From Selaginella tamariscina (Eukaryota; Streptophyta; Lycopodiopsida; Selaginellales; Selaginellaceae): a stretch of 64,000 nt of DNA. The position numbers and the translations under genes were made by a program. The notes beneath the pieces are model-generated. The model was given only the letters and a program-made list of their open reading frames with translations, ran no database searches and was not told the DNA's origin. Location: positions 186,001 to 250,000 of the forward strand of contig PUQB01000125.1 in NCBI GenBank assembly GCA_003024785.1, given 5' to 3'. Below, in pieces: positions 13,934-26,712 of this stretch (position 1 is its first letter; the number at the start of each line of letters is the position of its first letter).

Positions 13934-16801
13934 TCACTTTGAGCGCTGGCAAGCTCTCTTTGCTGCCCGCACAATGTCCTCAATCTATAAAAACAACTTC
14001 AGTGTATGTGTGTGTGTGTGTGTGTGAATACATAGTGTCCGATAGTCAAGCTTTACCAGTTTATTTTTCATGATATGTTCAGCAACTCACATATGTATGT
14101 ATGAGTGGATATGCATGTACGGATATCAAAACGAGACTATTTACACCCGAGTATTTGTATCAGCTTATATATATATATATATATATATAAGCAAATACTG
14201 ACCTGTGGGAGGGCCATACGCTCTAAGTTAGCAGCATAAGGCATGGGAACATCGGCTCCAGAAATCCTCTCAATGGGAGCATCCAAGTAGTCAAAACTTT
14301 CTTCCTGTACACTAGCACTGTACCAAACGAAATAATATTAACATTAAGCAAATAATTATAATACTATATATATATACCAAAATACCTATTACATTGAACT
14401 GGACATTTTATATCAAAGTAAACAAGCAACACATGTAGACATTTCCTGATGCTGCCCCTTTTTTACGTGCAAGCCTATATGAATATCTTGTATGCACACA
14501 TAGACTTGGACTTGTAATGGACCCATGCGCACAGAAATATTTACACACGCACACACGTATAAGCAATTAATTATAATTATTGGTTACCATATTTCGGAAC
14601 AAACACCATGCTGAGGCCAGCCTTCTTCAACAGCGACAAGTCGGTATGTTTTTCTCACGGATTCATTGATCGTAGCTCTGTCAAGCGGTCGTATTGACCG
14701 TAGGTTTATCACTTCTGCACTTATCCCATCCTTGGCCAGCTCGTCCGCAGCCTGCACGAATCTCACCCCATTATAGACAGAGAAACGCAGACGAGTGCGT
14801 GCTCCCACACACATACAGCACAAACATGCTTCTGTATTACTGTGTGCGTATCAGGTACTTATAAACGTTATAATGTCATATATAAACCACGTATACATAT
14901 GTAACTGTTCGTGCTGGCTTTGTGACCCTTGAATTATTGCATGAACATGAAAACAAGGGGTCTGACGACCCAACTGACAATAGTCCTGTGTGTGTGTATG
15001 TGACCCACACATACACACTCGCACAGACACGAACTTGCATACCTTCAGAGCAAAACCAACCATCTTGGAGAAAGCAGTGATTGTAACATCCTTTCCTTCA
15101 CGTTCTATCTGATTGCAGCAATTCCCAAGATGAATCGACAAATATACAACAAATGAATTGGTTATACACTATATGCATTGAAGTAAAAGAGAACACAATT
15201 TTATTAGCTACGGACCTTGGCCTTTCCAATTGGTAGCGTGAAATTTGGATCACGAACATGTGGTTGCACCGTGAAGCTCTCACCATACCTACAAAAAAAA
15301 AATTAAACCAGATGTAATATACACACATGGCAAACGCAGGACATATACAACGATGTATTCCGAAGTAAAACGATAGGTAACCGATATATAAAACATAGTC
15401 CACAGAAACACTAGTATATGTATATAGTCAGATACATGACACGTTTTCTGTAATTCATTGTATATAACTCTGTGTGTGTGAGAGAGAGAGAGACTCACAG
15501 CAACTCGTTCTCCAAAAATACAACAGGATCAGGATCCCGAATGGCCGCCTTCAACAAACCTCGTGCATCTTCTGCTGAGTATGGGACTAGAACTTTGAGC
15601 CCGGGCACGATCCATACCATGCTGCAAAACACTGAAATACGATGTTGAATTATTACGCTAACTGCTCGCAACGCAACGACTCTTAACACTATGCATGATA
15701 CTAATGTTACCTGGGAATGTTGAGCAGCGACACCAGCTGCTGCTCCATTAGGACCACGAAAAACGATTGGAACGGATATTTGTCCACCTGACATATAGTA
15801 AGTCTTAGCAGCAGAGTTGATAATATGATCAATGGCCTGCAAAAGAACAATAAAAAGCGCTTTTAAAGATAATATATCAAACTAGAAGTTTCACCATACA
15901 TACATACCTGTATGTATGTATGTATGTGCGTGTGTGGATGTATGTATGTATGTAGAGTGAAACTTCTAATTTGATATATATATTATCAATCAAACCTGCA
16001 TTGCGAAGTTGAAAGTCATAAATTCTACAATCGGTTTTAATCCATGAAACGCTGCCCCAACGCTAATTCCAGTAAAACCAGCCTACATATACTCTTCAAG
16101 TTAAATACGTAACGTCTTGTGTGGTACCTGAATGTACTAGAGAATATAACAAATACAAATCCAATTTACCTCCGTGATTGGAGTATCAAGCACCCGATCG
16201 GGTCCAAATTTTTGCAACAATCCTTTCGTAACCTTCAATATAATTCTCAGCTAAACATCCACATAAAATCATAAAACAGCGTACCTTGTAGGCTCCTTGA
16301 TATTCTCCAACCTAGTTTCATAACGGAAAATATATTGGTATATCATAAATCACAGTTGTTGAAACATATACATGTATACATGTATTATAATTTTCTTCGT
16401 GTATCTTTCTGCATATATTTTACTTAATATGCCGTGTAACTTAGCATTTAAACTTTAGTGTATATCACATTATGATATCGCTATATTGGTATATAAAAAG
16501 AACATTATATTACCTCCCCGATGACAAAAACTTTCGGATCTACCGTCATTTCCTCATAAATAGCGGAGTTTAGCGCATCACGGACAGTCATCTGACGATC
16601 AAAATGCACTGGTAAAACAACCAGAACTAAGGAATTGAGAAAACAAACCTGATCACCGCTTGCAGCTAGATTCCTGACGCTCATCCATTTGTTATGAATC
16701 CCGCGCTGCGATAACATCGTTTTGGCATCAAAAAGCTTGAAATTTCGCACAGAATCCAGCTGATTCATCGAAGCGGATGAACATAAAATCTTACCACGCA
16801 T
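13934..16801 (-). CDS. PDB1: Pyruvate dehydrogenase E1 component subunit beta, mitochondrial
   Basis: This is the beta subunit of the thiamine-diphosphate-dependent E1 enzyme, which decarboxylates pyruvate in the mitochondrial matrix. Twelve exons are visible on the minus strand: 16801-16649, 16591-16514, 16311-16285, 16232-16170, 16082-15996, 15836-15711, 15631-15499, 15288-15216, 15108-15043, 14751-14588, 14317-14203 and 13984-13934. Phases agree across introns. Diagnostic family segments include [80 protein letters not shown] and [12 protein letters not shown], ending RACQRSK-stop. The start is uncertain: the first ATG in frame is at 16801, giving a basic presequence, but the frame stays open upstream to about 16873. 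Exon 15631-15499 lacks one base just before the VPGLKV segment (133 nt where 134 are needed). That is either an assembly error or a disabling frameshift; conservation elsewhere favours an error. Confidence 0.9.
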
Positions 16802-16873
16802 TGAGCCGATAGTCGCCTTGCAGCAACAGAACGCAGCGCCATAGCCTCCGGCAATCGATCGAATCGATCGCAC

Positions 16874-17088
16874 CCTCAGCCTATTCCTAGGGTCATCCTA
16901 AGAATATGCACCGGACATTCCGATAAGTTCAAATGAGACGACATATACTCAAGATTATTCTGGTTACCTGAAAAAGGACGGAATATGCTGTTGGGATGGT
17001 AATGGAATATACTTTAATATTTTGATACCTAATCCCCGCCATAGATATGAAAGCAGGGGACAAGACGAGGGTTTTCTGAAGAAGCGCA
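16874..17088. promoter_or_regulatory. Divergent intergenic promoter region
   Basis: Only about 0.2-0.3 kb separates the minus-strand PDH E1-beta start region from the plus-strand OTU gene start at 17089. Both genes must be initiated from here, so it is a compact divergent promoter. It may also hold a 5-prime leader intron of the PDH gene, since acceptor-like TTTTTCAG occurs on the minus strand near 16970. No clear TATA box is assigned. Confidence 0.5.
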
Positions 17089-18638
17089 ATGGACGAGAGC
17101 GTTGTGGTCCGTCGGATCTTCCTGCCGATACAGCTGTTTGTTCAATGCAGTCGGGTGAGTATCTAGATCTGTATTAATCTCGTAATCTTCTGCATTTTAA
17201 TTAATTCATTCAATCTGATTTGGTATTTTATATACAGTCCTGTCATTCCGTTTTGCAGGTACGTGATGGAACATAACAGGAACAAGGCACCGGAATTGAG
17301 AGAGGTAATAAATGCGTACATACATATATAAATATATAAATACGAAGATCGCCGTCCTCGTATAACGGATCCGGCACATACACATATACATAACGTGTGT
17401 ATGTACTTAAACTTATATTATTCTATGTAAGATGTATCTTTAATGGGTATGTGAATATGTATATCAGATATGTATAAATGTATGTATTCAGGTGATAGCA
17501 GCGACTGTTATCAGTGACCCAGAGACATATAATGAAGCATTCCTGGGAAAACCCAACAACGAATACTGCCAGTGGATACTTAATCCTGAAAAATGGGGAG
17601 GTATTTGATTTATATATTAAAGATTTAATAATTAATATATCTTCATAGTATAATCTCTACAATTAATGTACAGTATATGATGAAGATATATTAATTATTA
17701 TATGTATAGGAGCGATTGAGCTTGCGATCTTATCTGACTACTATAGACGAGAAATTGCTGCCTATGATATCCAGACCACTCGTTGCGATCTCTATGGCCA
17801 GGTAATATATTTTATAAGGTTCAAATAACGTTTATTTAACTGATTAGTTAAATGAGGAGTTTTAATATTAGTTTCACATTTGTGAAGGATAAAGAATACG
17901 AAGAGCGTGTCATGGTTATATACGACGGATTACACTATGATGCTCTTGCAGTAAGTATAGAATTGCTTCTTTTGAAAGTCTTTACCACGCACACACGCAT
18001 ATACATACTAAATGTTTACTAGTTATGCGAATGTACATTTTATATATATTTTGCAGCTAGCACCGTTTGCAGATGCTCCAGAAGAAGTAGATCAGACTGT
18101 CTTTAGAGTGGACAAGTCGAGACACATTGGCCCTGCAGAGCGTTTAACGGCCAAATTGGTGCAAGACTCTCACAGGTGCGTGATTAAATCATTAAACTTC
18201 TTAAAAATAGTTAATTTTAAATTTTTTATAATTAATATTCTAAAATTGTATAGTTCGGACACATGCATGTGTCGTGGTGATATTGAGATACGAACCACTT
18301 GTTTTCTGTACTCTTGACACGTAGTGTAGAATAAAACAATTCCGTCTTTTAAACACGCACACACAATATATACACGCGCACGCGCACGTACGCAACCACA
18401 TATGTAGAGTTATTGAAACATAAATATGCGCAGATCAAGGAAATTCACAGACACTGCAAATTTTACATTGCGTTGTGGGATATGCCAGGAGGGTGTTATA
18501 GGACAAAAGGTACATAGAGAGAGAGAGACATGGATCATTTTTTATTTATTTTAATTATTTATTGTGTGTGCAAATTATTAGGAGGCTGTGGAGCATGCGA
18601 AACTCACAGGGCATACCAACTTTCAGGAATACAGATAA
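17089..18638 (+). CDS. OTU2: OTU-type deubiquitinase with C-terminal zinc finger
   Basis: This is a plant homologue of OTU1/YOD1-type ubiquitin thioesterases, which cleave ubiquitin chains and act with Cdc48/p97. Eight exons are visible: about 17089-17153, 17259-17304, 17492-17600, 17710-17801, 17888-17950, 18057-18175, 18434-18509 and 18582-18638. Intron phases from exon 2 onward are consistent. Family segments are YVMEHNRNKAPELRE, YNEAFLGKP, EYCQWILNPEKWGGAIELAI, YDIQTTRCDLYGQ, VMVIYDGLHYDALA (catalytic His) and a C-terminal C-x2-C...H-x5-H finger (CGICQEG...HAKLTGH). In exon 1 the catalytic-cysteine segment (SCLFNAVG) and the upstream VVVRRI segment are in different frames, two single-base deletions apart. 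The length of about 210 aa fits the family. Either assembly indels or an inactivated copy would explain exon 1. Confidence 0.88.
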
Positions 18639-18655
18639 CCCTCTTGTATAAATAA

Positions 18656-18688
18656 AAGCCGTTGGATGCCAAGCGTATCCAACGGCTT
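18656..18688 (+). terminator. Perfect 12-bp hairpin at the OTU gene poly(A) signal
   Basis: AAGCCGTTGGAT (18656-18667) and its exact complement ATCCAACGGCTT (18677-18688) flank a 9-nt loop. It begins 18 nt after the OTU stop codon and overlaps an AATAAA hexamer at 18651-18656. The structure and the signal are seen directly. A role in 3-prime end formation is inference; it could instead be a small transposon footprint. Confidence 0.5.
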
Positions 18689-18954
18689 CGGTTCCACCAA
18701 TATATCTAAACATTTTCACGTATAACACACATGCACATGTTTACTAAAAAGTAATTGAGTGCGCGTACGTAGATGTTTGTGTGCACCGGTGTATTGATGT
18801 GTTTAGAGATGATATGTGTGTGTATAAGCTGTTTTTATAAGCCTCTCTCTCTCTCACACACACACACGCGCACGCACGCACATAAAAAGACAAGGAGGCA
18901 TTCTGAATACATTACATAGTTGCTCTTTATGTCCATGCTCATAAATGCAAAAGA

Positions 18955-18985
<31 letters not shown>

Positions 18986-19170
18986 CACACACACATACAT
19001 ACACACGCACGCACGCACGCATGCTAGAACATCAAAAGCCATGATAACTATAAGGGTTACACACACCTAGCTTTTGAAATTCCTTTTTTATTTATCATTT
19101 ATAATGCGAAGCTAATCATGAGTTTAAGTTTACCGCGTTCACACGCACCATGCTCTATTTGTGTGTGTAC

Positions 19171-19206
<36 letters not shown>

Positions 19207-19257
19207 GCTAACAGTTGTGAAGGACAAGAGTACAATGAAGTTTTCTTTGTTTTTACA
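18689..19257. other. Microsatellite-rich spacer
   Basis: This stretch holds CT/CA compound microsatellites (about 18843-18880 and 18955-19020) and GT/TA tracts (about 19160-19203). No coding region is supported before the exon that starts at 19258. The plus-strand gene downstream may have unseen upstream exons here. Confidence 0.5.
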
Positions 19258-21101
19258 GCTGAACAAAGCAGACGAGCGACCACTTTTCTTAAAGAAAACT
19301 GCATTGGGGTAAGCTACGGGGATTCTCTTCCTGCATGTATGTAGCACCTTTTACTTTGTTCAGTTTTCACACTTGTAGGCTGTGCACATGTCAATTGTCC
19401 TTTGCGTTCTGCATATGTTCGAAATCATTCCCACGTATGTGTGCATGCGTGCGTGTGCGTGTGCGTGTGTGTTAGAACATAAAAGATGGCTGCTGTCTTC
19501 TCATATTGTGGCAGTTGAACTGGGTCCGGCTTAACAACCTTTAGAGTTCACATGGTGGGCTCTCTCACAACTATTACTCATATTAATTTTATATAATTTA
19601 ATAATTAAAACTAAATAAATAATATATATAAATAAAAAAAATGCTCATTTCTCGTGGTATGAAAAAGCCACTGTCCTGGACTTAAACATCTCAAAACTAT
19701 GATTCAGTATTTGACTCTTTCTGTTCTAGAACTGTTACATTGCCAGGGTCTAGTTTACTTTCACATCACCTATTAACATCTCTAGGTCGTAGGATATTGT
19801 CCTCCGGGACAGTAACTTAATTGTTTATTAACTGAGTTTTAAGTTAACCACACACATGCATCTAACAATTATTCATAGTCTATACATACAGTTGTCAATT
19901 TTTAGTTCATAGCTGAAGAGCCTCAGAACCACTATTTGAGACATTTTTTCTTTATATATATATTATATATATATATATAATGTTAATTGCAGGAGGTCGT
20001 CCCTGGCTGCTGATGATGGGAAACCACTAGACTGAGGCTAGAGACATAGTTTGACAAAAGGATGGGACTCAGGATGTGACATACACATACTTGATGAAGT
20101 TCAGGGTACGTTTCACATATTTGACATACGAGATCTGTCTAAAATCTATTTGACTCAGTATATATAGATTCTCTAGAGAATATACTTAATAATTATATAA
20201 AAAAACTGGTTGGTTTAGAAGGTTTAACACATGTGTGCACAGATTCAGGAGGTAGCCTAGCTAGCAACCGTTGGAAACAATGCCAAAGCTTCCCCCAAGT
20301 AAGTACACATGCACAGATATTTAGAGAAGCAACTCGAACCTAAGATCCTCCTTATATATATATATATATTATATGGAAAAGCAGCAGACAATGGTAACAA
20401 AAACAAGACACATTCTGTGGGGAATTTGGTATAGTTTATGAACACCGAGGTAACGCGGACTTACACACAAACTGCTGGGACATACTGAGGGAGAGACAGA
20501 CACAATACAGGCAAACATTTACTTTTGAGTTATATAATATACATAATTAGTAATACTTTTGAATTAAATATATAAGTCTGCTGTTTTATATACTTACTTT
20601 GTTACAGGAAGGCCAGGCTTCTTACTCTGGGGCTTGATGAAAATGCCTCAAAAGCAGCAAGCAAGCGCAGGGGAGAGGAGTTGGCAAGCTGGTTTGCTCT
20701 GCACGCTGAAGCTACACTCCCAAGGTAAGCGTATTAAACATATAATAAGTGCTAATTAATGTGATTACCATCTTAAACTTTTTTAACCTCTTGTCAACTC
20801 AAAGCTTCCTCGGTAAGGCCTCTTTTGCACGCCATATCTGGTACCATCATCATGTCGACCATATGCCTTGTCAAGTCATACTATCTTCCATTTTACACTT
20901 TCCACCCCGTGGATTCGAACTCGGTATACTCAATGATATAGTATTTCATACTGTATATTGTCAATAATATTATATCGTTAACCACGGAATCCTGGACGTC
21001 ATAATGACTTCTAGATTGGTGGCTGTAATTGTGGAAGAATAAGTCATAGATGGCGTAGTCGTTTTTGTGTTTTCTCGTGATTATATTGGTCACACACACA
21101 C

Positions 21102-21154
<53 letters not shown>

Positions 21155-21934
21155 TATATATATATATATATATAATGTGTTATCTGATTGATTGGGCTAC
21201 GTCAGGTAGTGTGATGGTCCAGTGTGAGCTTTCCTTCTACAACTATCTCTTAACGTGTCGATACTTTTGTTGGCAAAGGATTGAATTTTTTTTTGTTTTC
21301 TGTAATTTTATTTAATATTTTTAATAAAGTTTATGATATTATTCGTGATTTTTTTTTCCAGCGTGCTGTGGTATTTGCGGTCTCTGTGTTGTGTGGCCGA
21401 CATACCCGAATTACGAGACTTTCAGTGTTTTGAACCAATTTGCGCGCCAATAACTCCGGAATATTCCATTTTTAAAATTCAAATCTTTGAATTTTCTGCC
21501 ACTATTTCATTGTAAAGTCGATATACTTATATGGGGAATAGGAATATGTTGAATTATGGCATTTTCTTTTGGCAGTGCATCTTAAAAAAATCTAAAATTA
21601 TAAAAGCAGAAAAAAGAAAAAAAAATAATTGTGTGTTTGTGGCATTTTCTTTTTGCAGTGCACCTTAAATAATAGATAAATAGTTATAAATATTTAATTT
21701 TTATTTTGAGAAAAAAATAGCACTGTATATAACCTTTCTAACTTTTTCTAGGGCAGAATTTGGAGGTTGACTTACTATTATGACTTATAAGTTGCTGATA
21801 GCTTATAATAGCTTCAGCTTGCTTCTTTTAGGAATGACCAACTTTTAAGGTTCCTTTACAAGCTTGTGTTCTTGAATGACTATAAAAGGCCATACTCAAA
21901 TTTTCTCATTTCTAGATACCATTTTGTTTAAACA

Positions 21935-21976
<42 letters not shown>

Positions 21977-24138
21977 GCACAGCAATTGCCTAGCGTGTGT
22001 ATAGTATATGTAATAAATGGTATATATGGACTTGAATGCAAGAGATGTTTTGGGATCTGGTAAAGTACCAAGTAGTTTGGTATACTAACATGAAAAGGTG
22101 CGTTATCCTAGGCATCTCAAAAGCTTTATTTGGGACCCATTGAACAAAAACCTTGTTTTTCCCCAAATAATAACATTAACACTAAGGTTTAGCTTGTTTA
22201 ATAACAGGATGATCCAACGGCTAGTCGAATTTTGATAAGATTTTGTTGGGTTTGCTATTGTATTATTATATTACGGACATTATATTAAACTATTTCACTC
22301 AAACCAACTTATAATGCATATGCAAACAAACCTGGGGTCACCATGACGTATAGGGGAAGGTCCCAAAGATATAAGCTTGCATCACTGTCGGATTCCCGAA
22401 TGGAATTTCAAAAATGTCGTCATTTCATAATTAGTCAACTAGGGGCCAAGGTTTTAATCACTAATCACCCGAATTTATCAATTAATTAACGTAAATTAAT
22501 CCATGCATGATTGCCACTCTCCAGAGAATCATATAGAGCAAGGTCCACCATGTTCCCCCGCGTATGTGTCGTGAGACGTTAAAGGTAAAGATGCGTTTAG
22601 GGTTTAGGGTTGAAGTGTTTAGGTTTGACCGGGTTAAGCTAAACCCTGACCAAACGGGGTTTCAGTGCTTAGCGGCGCCGCCTGCCGCTGGCTGCACCGC
22701 TTGGCAGAGAGGCAGTCTATAAGAAGCAGACCATCAACTTCATTTGCATTCATTTCTTTCATTCTCTTTTATAGCTCTGTGAGCATTTTTCTGTCTGTTT
22801 CTTTCTCATCCCCAGATCTGATAATCATCTTAAAGCTATGATATGATCCTTGGACATTCATGGCATATGATCGGAGCATTATATATAATCTGTGCTCGCT
22901 CGATTTCTAAGTGGCTTTCATATTGATTTTGGAGGTTTCCGGTTTGTTTTCTTCTTCTTGGCGTTTCTCTCTTATTTTTTTCTTTCTTTTTCAAGTGATG
23001 GGACTTGTTAAATGGCTGTTGCTGTCCATTGGGTTCTTCCATCTTTGTTTTTGGTGCCCTTTTCTCTGAGACTGTCTGCATCCCGCTCCACTTGTATCCA
23101 AATTCGCATTTTGGCACTTTGTTCGCTTGCACTTTCCATAGAAAACGGACGTTATCGTCTAGAAACTGTTCTATCTTCTTCCACGTTGCTGTTTGATTGA
23201 TTCCTGTTCTTCTTCTACCCTTCTCCTGATTGGCTTTGGTTGCAGATTGGAGCTCTCCTTCAATTCAACTGAAGTTCGGTGTTGCAGTTTGTGCTCGCTG
23301 CTGACTCATGCATTCGATTGACATGTTCTCATTGCAAGGCAGGGTGCTCAGCCGCTTGCATGATCCAGGAGCAGGCTCAACTCCACCCGGTACATCCCTT
23401 GGATTGAAGGGAGCTCCCTTTCAGATTTTAAGGGATTGTGGACTTTCTCTCACCAATGCAGGTCTGCTGTTTTTTATAAATGAAGATTGAATTGCATATT
23501 GTGTTTCTTTGCTTGAGTACAGCCAAGGAGTTCTTCACATCTTCAAATTGACAATGATAGGTGCCTCTTTTTAAAACATTTCTGTAGCAAATGTTGCTTC
23601 ACTCATTGTTTGTCTTCTAATATGTGTTAATCCAGTCTATATGTGTATATATTTATAATATGTAATAAATGTGTATTTTTCGTTTTTTGATAAGACATTA
23701 TATAGTTCTTCAGGGGGGACTGTCTTGTCATAGGTACCTAAGTGACATTCCTGAGCAGCTGATGGCGAGTTTGGTTGTATTGTATTTACACACTGGTGTA
23801 TTTGTCTTTATACATTCGAATAATTTGAATGTAATTTGAGCGGGTTTAAGCATTATTCTATATATTGTGTGAAGTGAAGTGAAGGAGTGCCCATACTTGT
23901 GTCAGTGAGTTAGGGACATTCTTTACAGGGCTTGTCTATTGGAAGAAACTTGTATACAACTTGAATTTTTTTTGTGTTTGTAATAAACATATATATGTAT
24001 ATGTATTAATATTCAAAACAGGCAGGAGGAGCAGCAGATTACGTTTTTAGTTTTTTATTTATAATTTATTATATTTTTTTTTTTTTTTGTAGGTACGCAG
24101 CATTAAGAGAGATTTGGGCATTGAATGAGAGGGTTTGA
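19258..24138 (+). CDS. Unidentified multi-exon gene, 5-prime end not resolved
   Basis: I do not recognise this protein. Plus-strand exons with canonical borders are 19258-19309 (LNKADERPLFLKKTALG), about 19993-20105 (ending DVTYTYLMKFR, upstream frame disturbed), 20261-20298, 20608-20724 (KARLLTLGLDENASKAASK, then GEELASWFALHAEATLPR) and the terminal exon 24093-24138 (YAALREIWALNERV-stop). The last four join in consistent phase. The product is basic and helical at its C-terminus. A 3.4-kb last intron (20725-24092) contains a more GC-balanced, leader-like stretch. Alternative splicing or a second gene inside that intron is possible. The start codon and first exons are not located. Confidence 0.5.
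22540..23560 (+). other. GC-balanced leader-like region inside the long intron
   Basis: Unlike its AT-rich surroundings, this block shows promoter-like features on the plus strand: a GGGTTTAGGGTT telo-box-like motif (about 22600), a TATAAG motif near 22717 and a pyrimidine-rich leader. A 61-codon frame (23308-23490) starts MHSIDMFSLQGRVLSRLHDPG. No family is recognised. It may be an alternative first exon of the surrounding gene, a nested transcript or a non-coding leader. Confidence 0.3.
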
Positions 24139-24643
24139 AAAGACCCAAAAAGGCACTGGTCTTTGACAGAGCACTTGTCACTTCTTGTGTCAGAAATAGA
24201 TCCCTGGCCATTCATCAGGAATATTCTTTTAAACCCTAAGCCCTACAAGAGTTTGAATTTGAATTTGAATTTGAATTTGTGTTTTGCAGTAATAATTTAG
24301 AAGCTCCCTTATGTGTATGTGTATGTGTATATTTTGAAGGCAACGGGCAGTTGTATATATTCGACAAGAAATTTATAGATTACAACTTTCGATTTATGCA
24401 AATAATGATGTGTGACATCTTGTGCGCTGTGATGGGTTGTATATCACATTAAACATTAATAATATATGGTGGCATTTAGACTTTTGCTACAAGCCAAGGA
24501 TAGATTTGGTAAGAGAGTGACGTTTCACACATCTCAACACATACACATGTTAAATGCATATACACGCTACATATATATCACCAAATTATATATATTATAT
24601 ATATATATATTTAGTATAGAGATTGAAAACGAAGGATAAGCTT
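24139..24643. other. Intergenic spacer between convergent genes
   Basis: This spacer separates the stop of the unidentified plus gene (24138) from the stop of the FN3-repeat gene (24644). It contains a short (TTTGAA)n tract near 24253-24278 and TA repeats near 24580-24612. No coding sequence is seen; it presumably holds both 3-prime untranslated regions. Confidence 0.5.
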
Positions 24644-25629
24644 CTAATTACTTAAGGCATTGTCAAGGTAAGCCCACATTAGTGTAATAATTACGCCACT
24701 AATCACCATTATCCTGCGCGTTTTAAGGCTCCATGGTTCCATAACATGTTGATACAAAGCCTTTATGTTTTCCTTGTAAAAAGGAGGTGCGCATTTTGAT
24801 ACTTGGTTTACTTTGATCACCGGGTTTGAAGAGGTTTCATGTGTCCATGTTGATATTGAACTCCACGCTCCTGGTCCTGCCTCTGCACGCCCATTTGCCC
24901 TGACCCTGAACTTGTATATCTTTTGCGTTGGTCCATTCTTTACTTTCATGTCAAACCTGTAAACACATTTACTCCATAAGCGTGCGTGGGTGTATATGTG
25001 TGTGTGAGAGAGAGAGACAGACAGAGACAGCGAGAGAAGTCCAGTAAACTTCAAGTTCTAAGTAGCGAAGGTGGTACAGGTAACATACATTTCCAGTCAT
25101 CATGCATACACAGGCATGTGCGTGCCTGCATGTTAATGTATATCATGTACACATACAGACGTATGACATAAACACAGACGTATATATGCATGGGTATGTG
25201 TTATATGTACTTGTACAGCTACATACACACACTATATCCACGAGAGAGAGAGAGAGAGAGAGATCATATTGAACACGCACACACATACACACGCACCTAG
25301 GAGAGGAACCCTCGTATACTGGGACAAACTTGCCGGGTGCGGATTCCATCTGAAGAGTGTAGGACACAACTTCCATATGTTCAGCAGATTCCTTCCATGT
25401 GAGGGAGATGTGATCTTCGGGCACGTACTCCACCGTCGGTGCATCCAGTGTTGGAATGCACATGTGAGGCAGTGTAACATATGCCAACTGGCTTAATTCA
25501 CTTGCACCCGCAGAGTTAATGGCCTAAACAACATAGCAATATTAAATTACACATGATTTATGAACGTGGGAATGTTCTACCAAAATATTGCGCTTATGAG
25601 AGAAATTAGAAGGACGGCCACAGACAAAT

Positions 25630-25684
<55 letters not shown>

Positions 25685-26636
25685 GACAGAGACAGAGAGC
25701 GGGGGTACCTGAACGGCAGCCTGGTACGATCTACCTGGTGTAAGCTTAATGACTTTGTAAGACGTTGATGCTCCCTCGTACAACTGACGGTAAACAACGT
25801 GTATAGTATTAAACATCTTTAGCATGTATTAAATTAATAAAGTAAATGCACATAAGTATACGTGTATATCTACATGCGAACATGTGATTTGTATATTAAG
25901 AGTAACTTTATATGAGTATAACATGCAATACATAATAATGAGAATGAGTTATCATATATGATCATAAATAAAGTTTAGAGATCACCACCTTTTGCAGATG
26001 GCCTGGCTTAATGTAGTCCATGAGCAATTTGTACCTGCAAAAAAGTGCTGAGAAACACGCACACGCACAAGCATATTCAATGTACACACTACACACTCAT
26101 ACATGTACACGCGACACACACACATGCACACACCTTAAAACTGGTGCACCATTGTCACAAGTAGGAGCGGCCCATCGAACACGGGTACTTGTTGGTAATA
26201 ATCCAGAGAATAATGGAGGCTTGGGAGCGTTAGGACATGCAGCATCTGTAGTAGCAGTTACTTCACTTGGTGTAGATGGCCCATATTTATTGTGAGCTAA
26301 GAGTCGAAAAATGTATGTGTGACCAGGTAAGAGCCCTGATACTCCATAACTGCAAAATAAAGGAATTAGTTATAAAAATAACATCTTAAATTTGGAACTC
26401 CATTTACAACAGTAGATAAAAGCATACTAAAATGTCACTTACCTGAGCAAAGAGCCGCGATAAACCTCAGTCCATTTTGTGTATTCATCTTCATGAATTT
26501 TTTTTTGCTTTGTATTGTTCTTGTATGAAGTGCTGTCATCATTCTTCATTTCAAGACTGAAATGCGTAACCTCTGCTCCATTGTCTCTCTCCGGAAACTA
26601 CGAACACATACCATCCATAGACACGTGTGTTTGTGT

Positions 26637-26712
<76 letters not shown>

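Noticed and set aside
15711-15842. Reading the PDH E1-beta frame straight through the intron 15710-15632
   Set aside because: The 115-codon frame spans the intron by chance. Conserved CFAAWYGS coding sequence lies in the other frame after a clear acceptor, so the intron plus a one-base deletion is the better explanation.
16505-16873. GTG start of the PDH gene at 16873
   Set aside because: A GTG start is unlikely for a plant nuclear gene. The open frame upstream of the ATG at 16801 may be leader or depend on an upstream exon, so the ATG was used.
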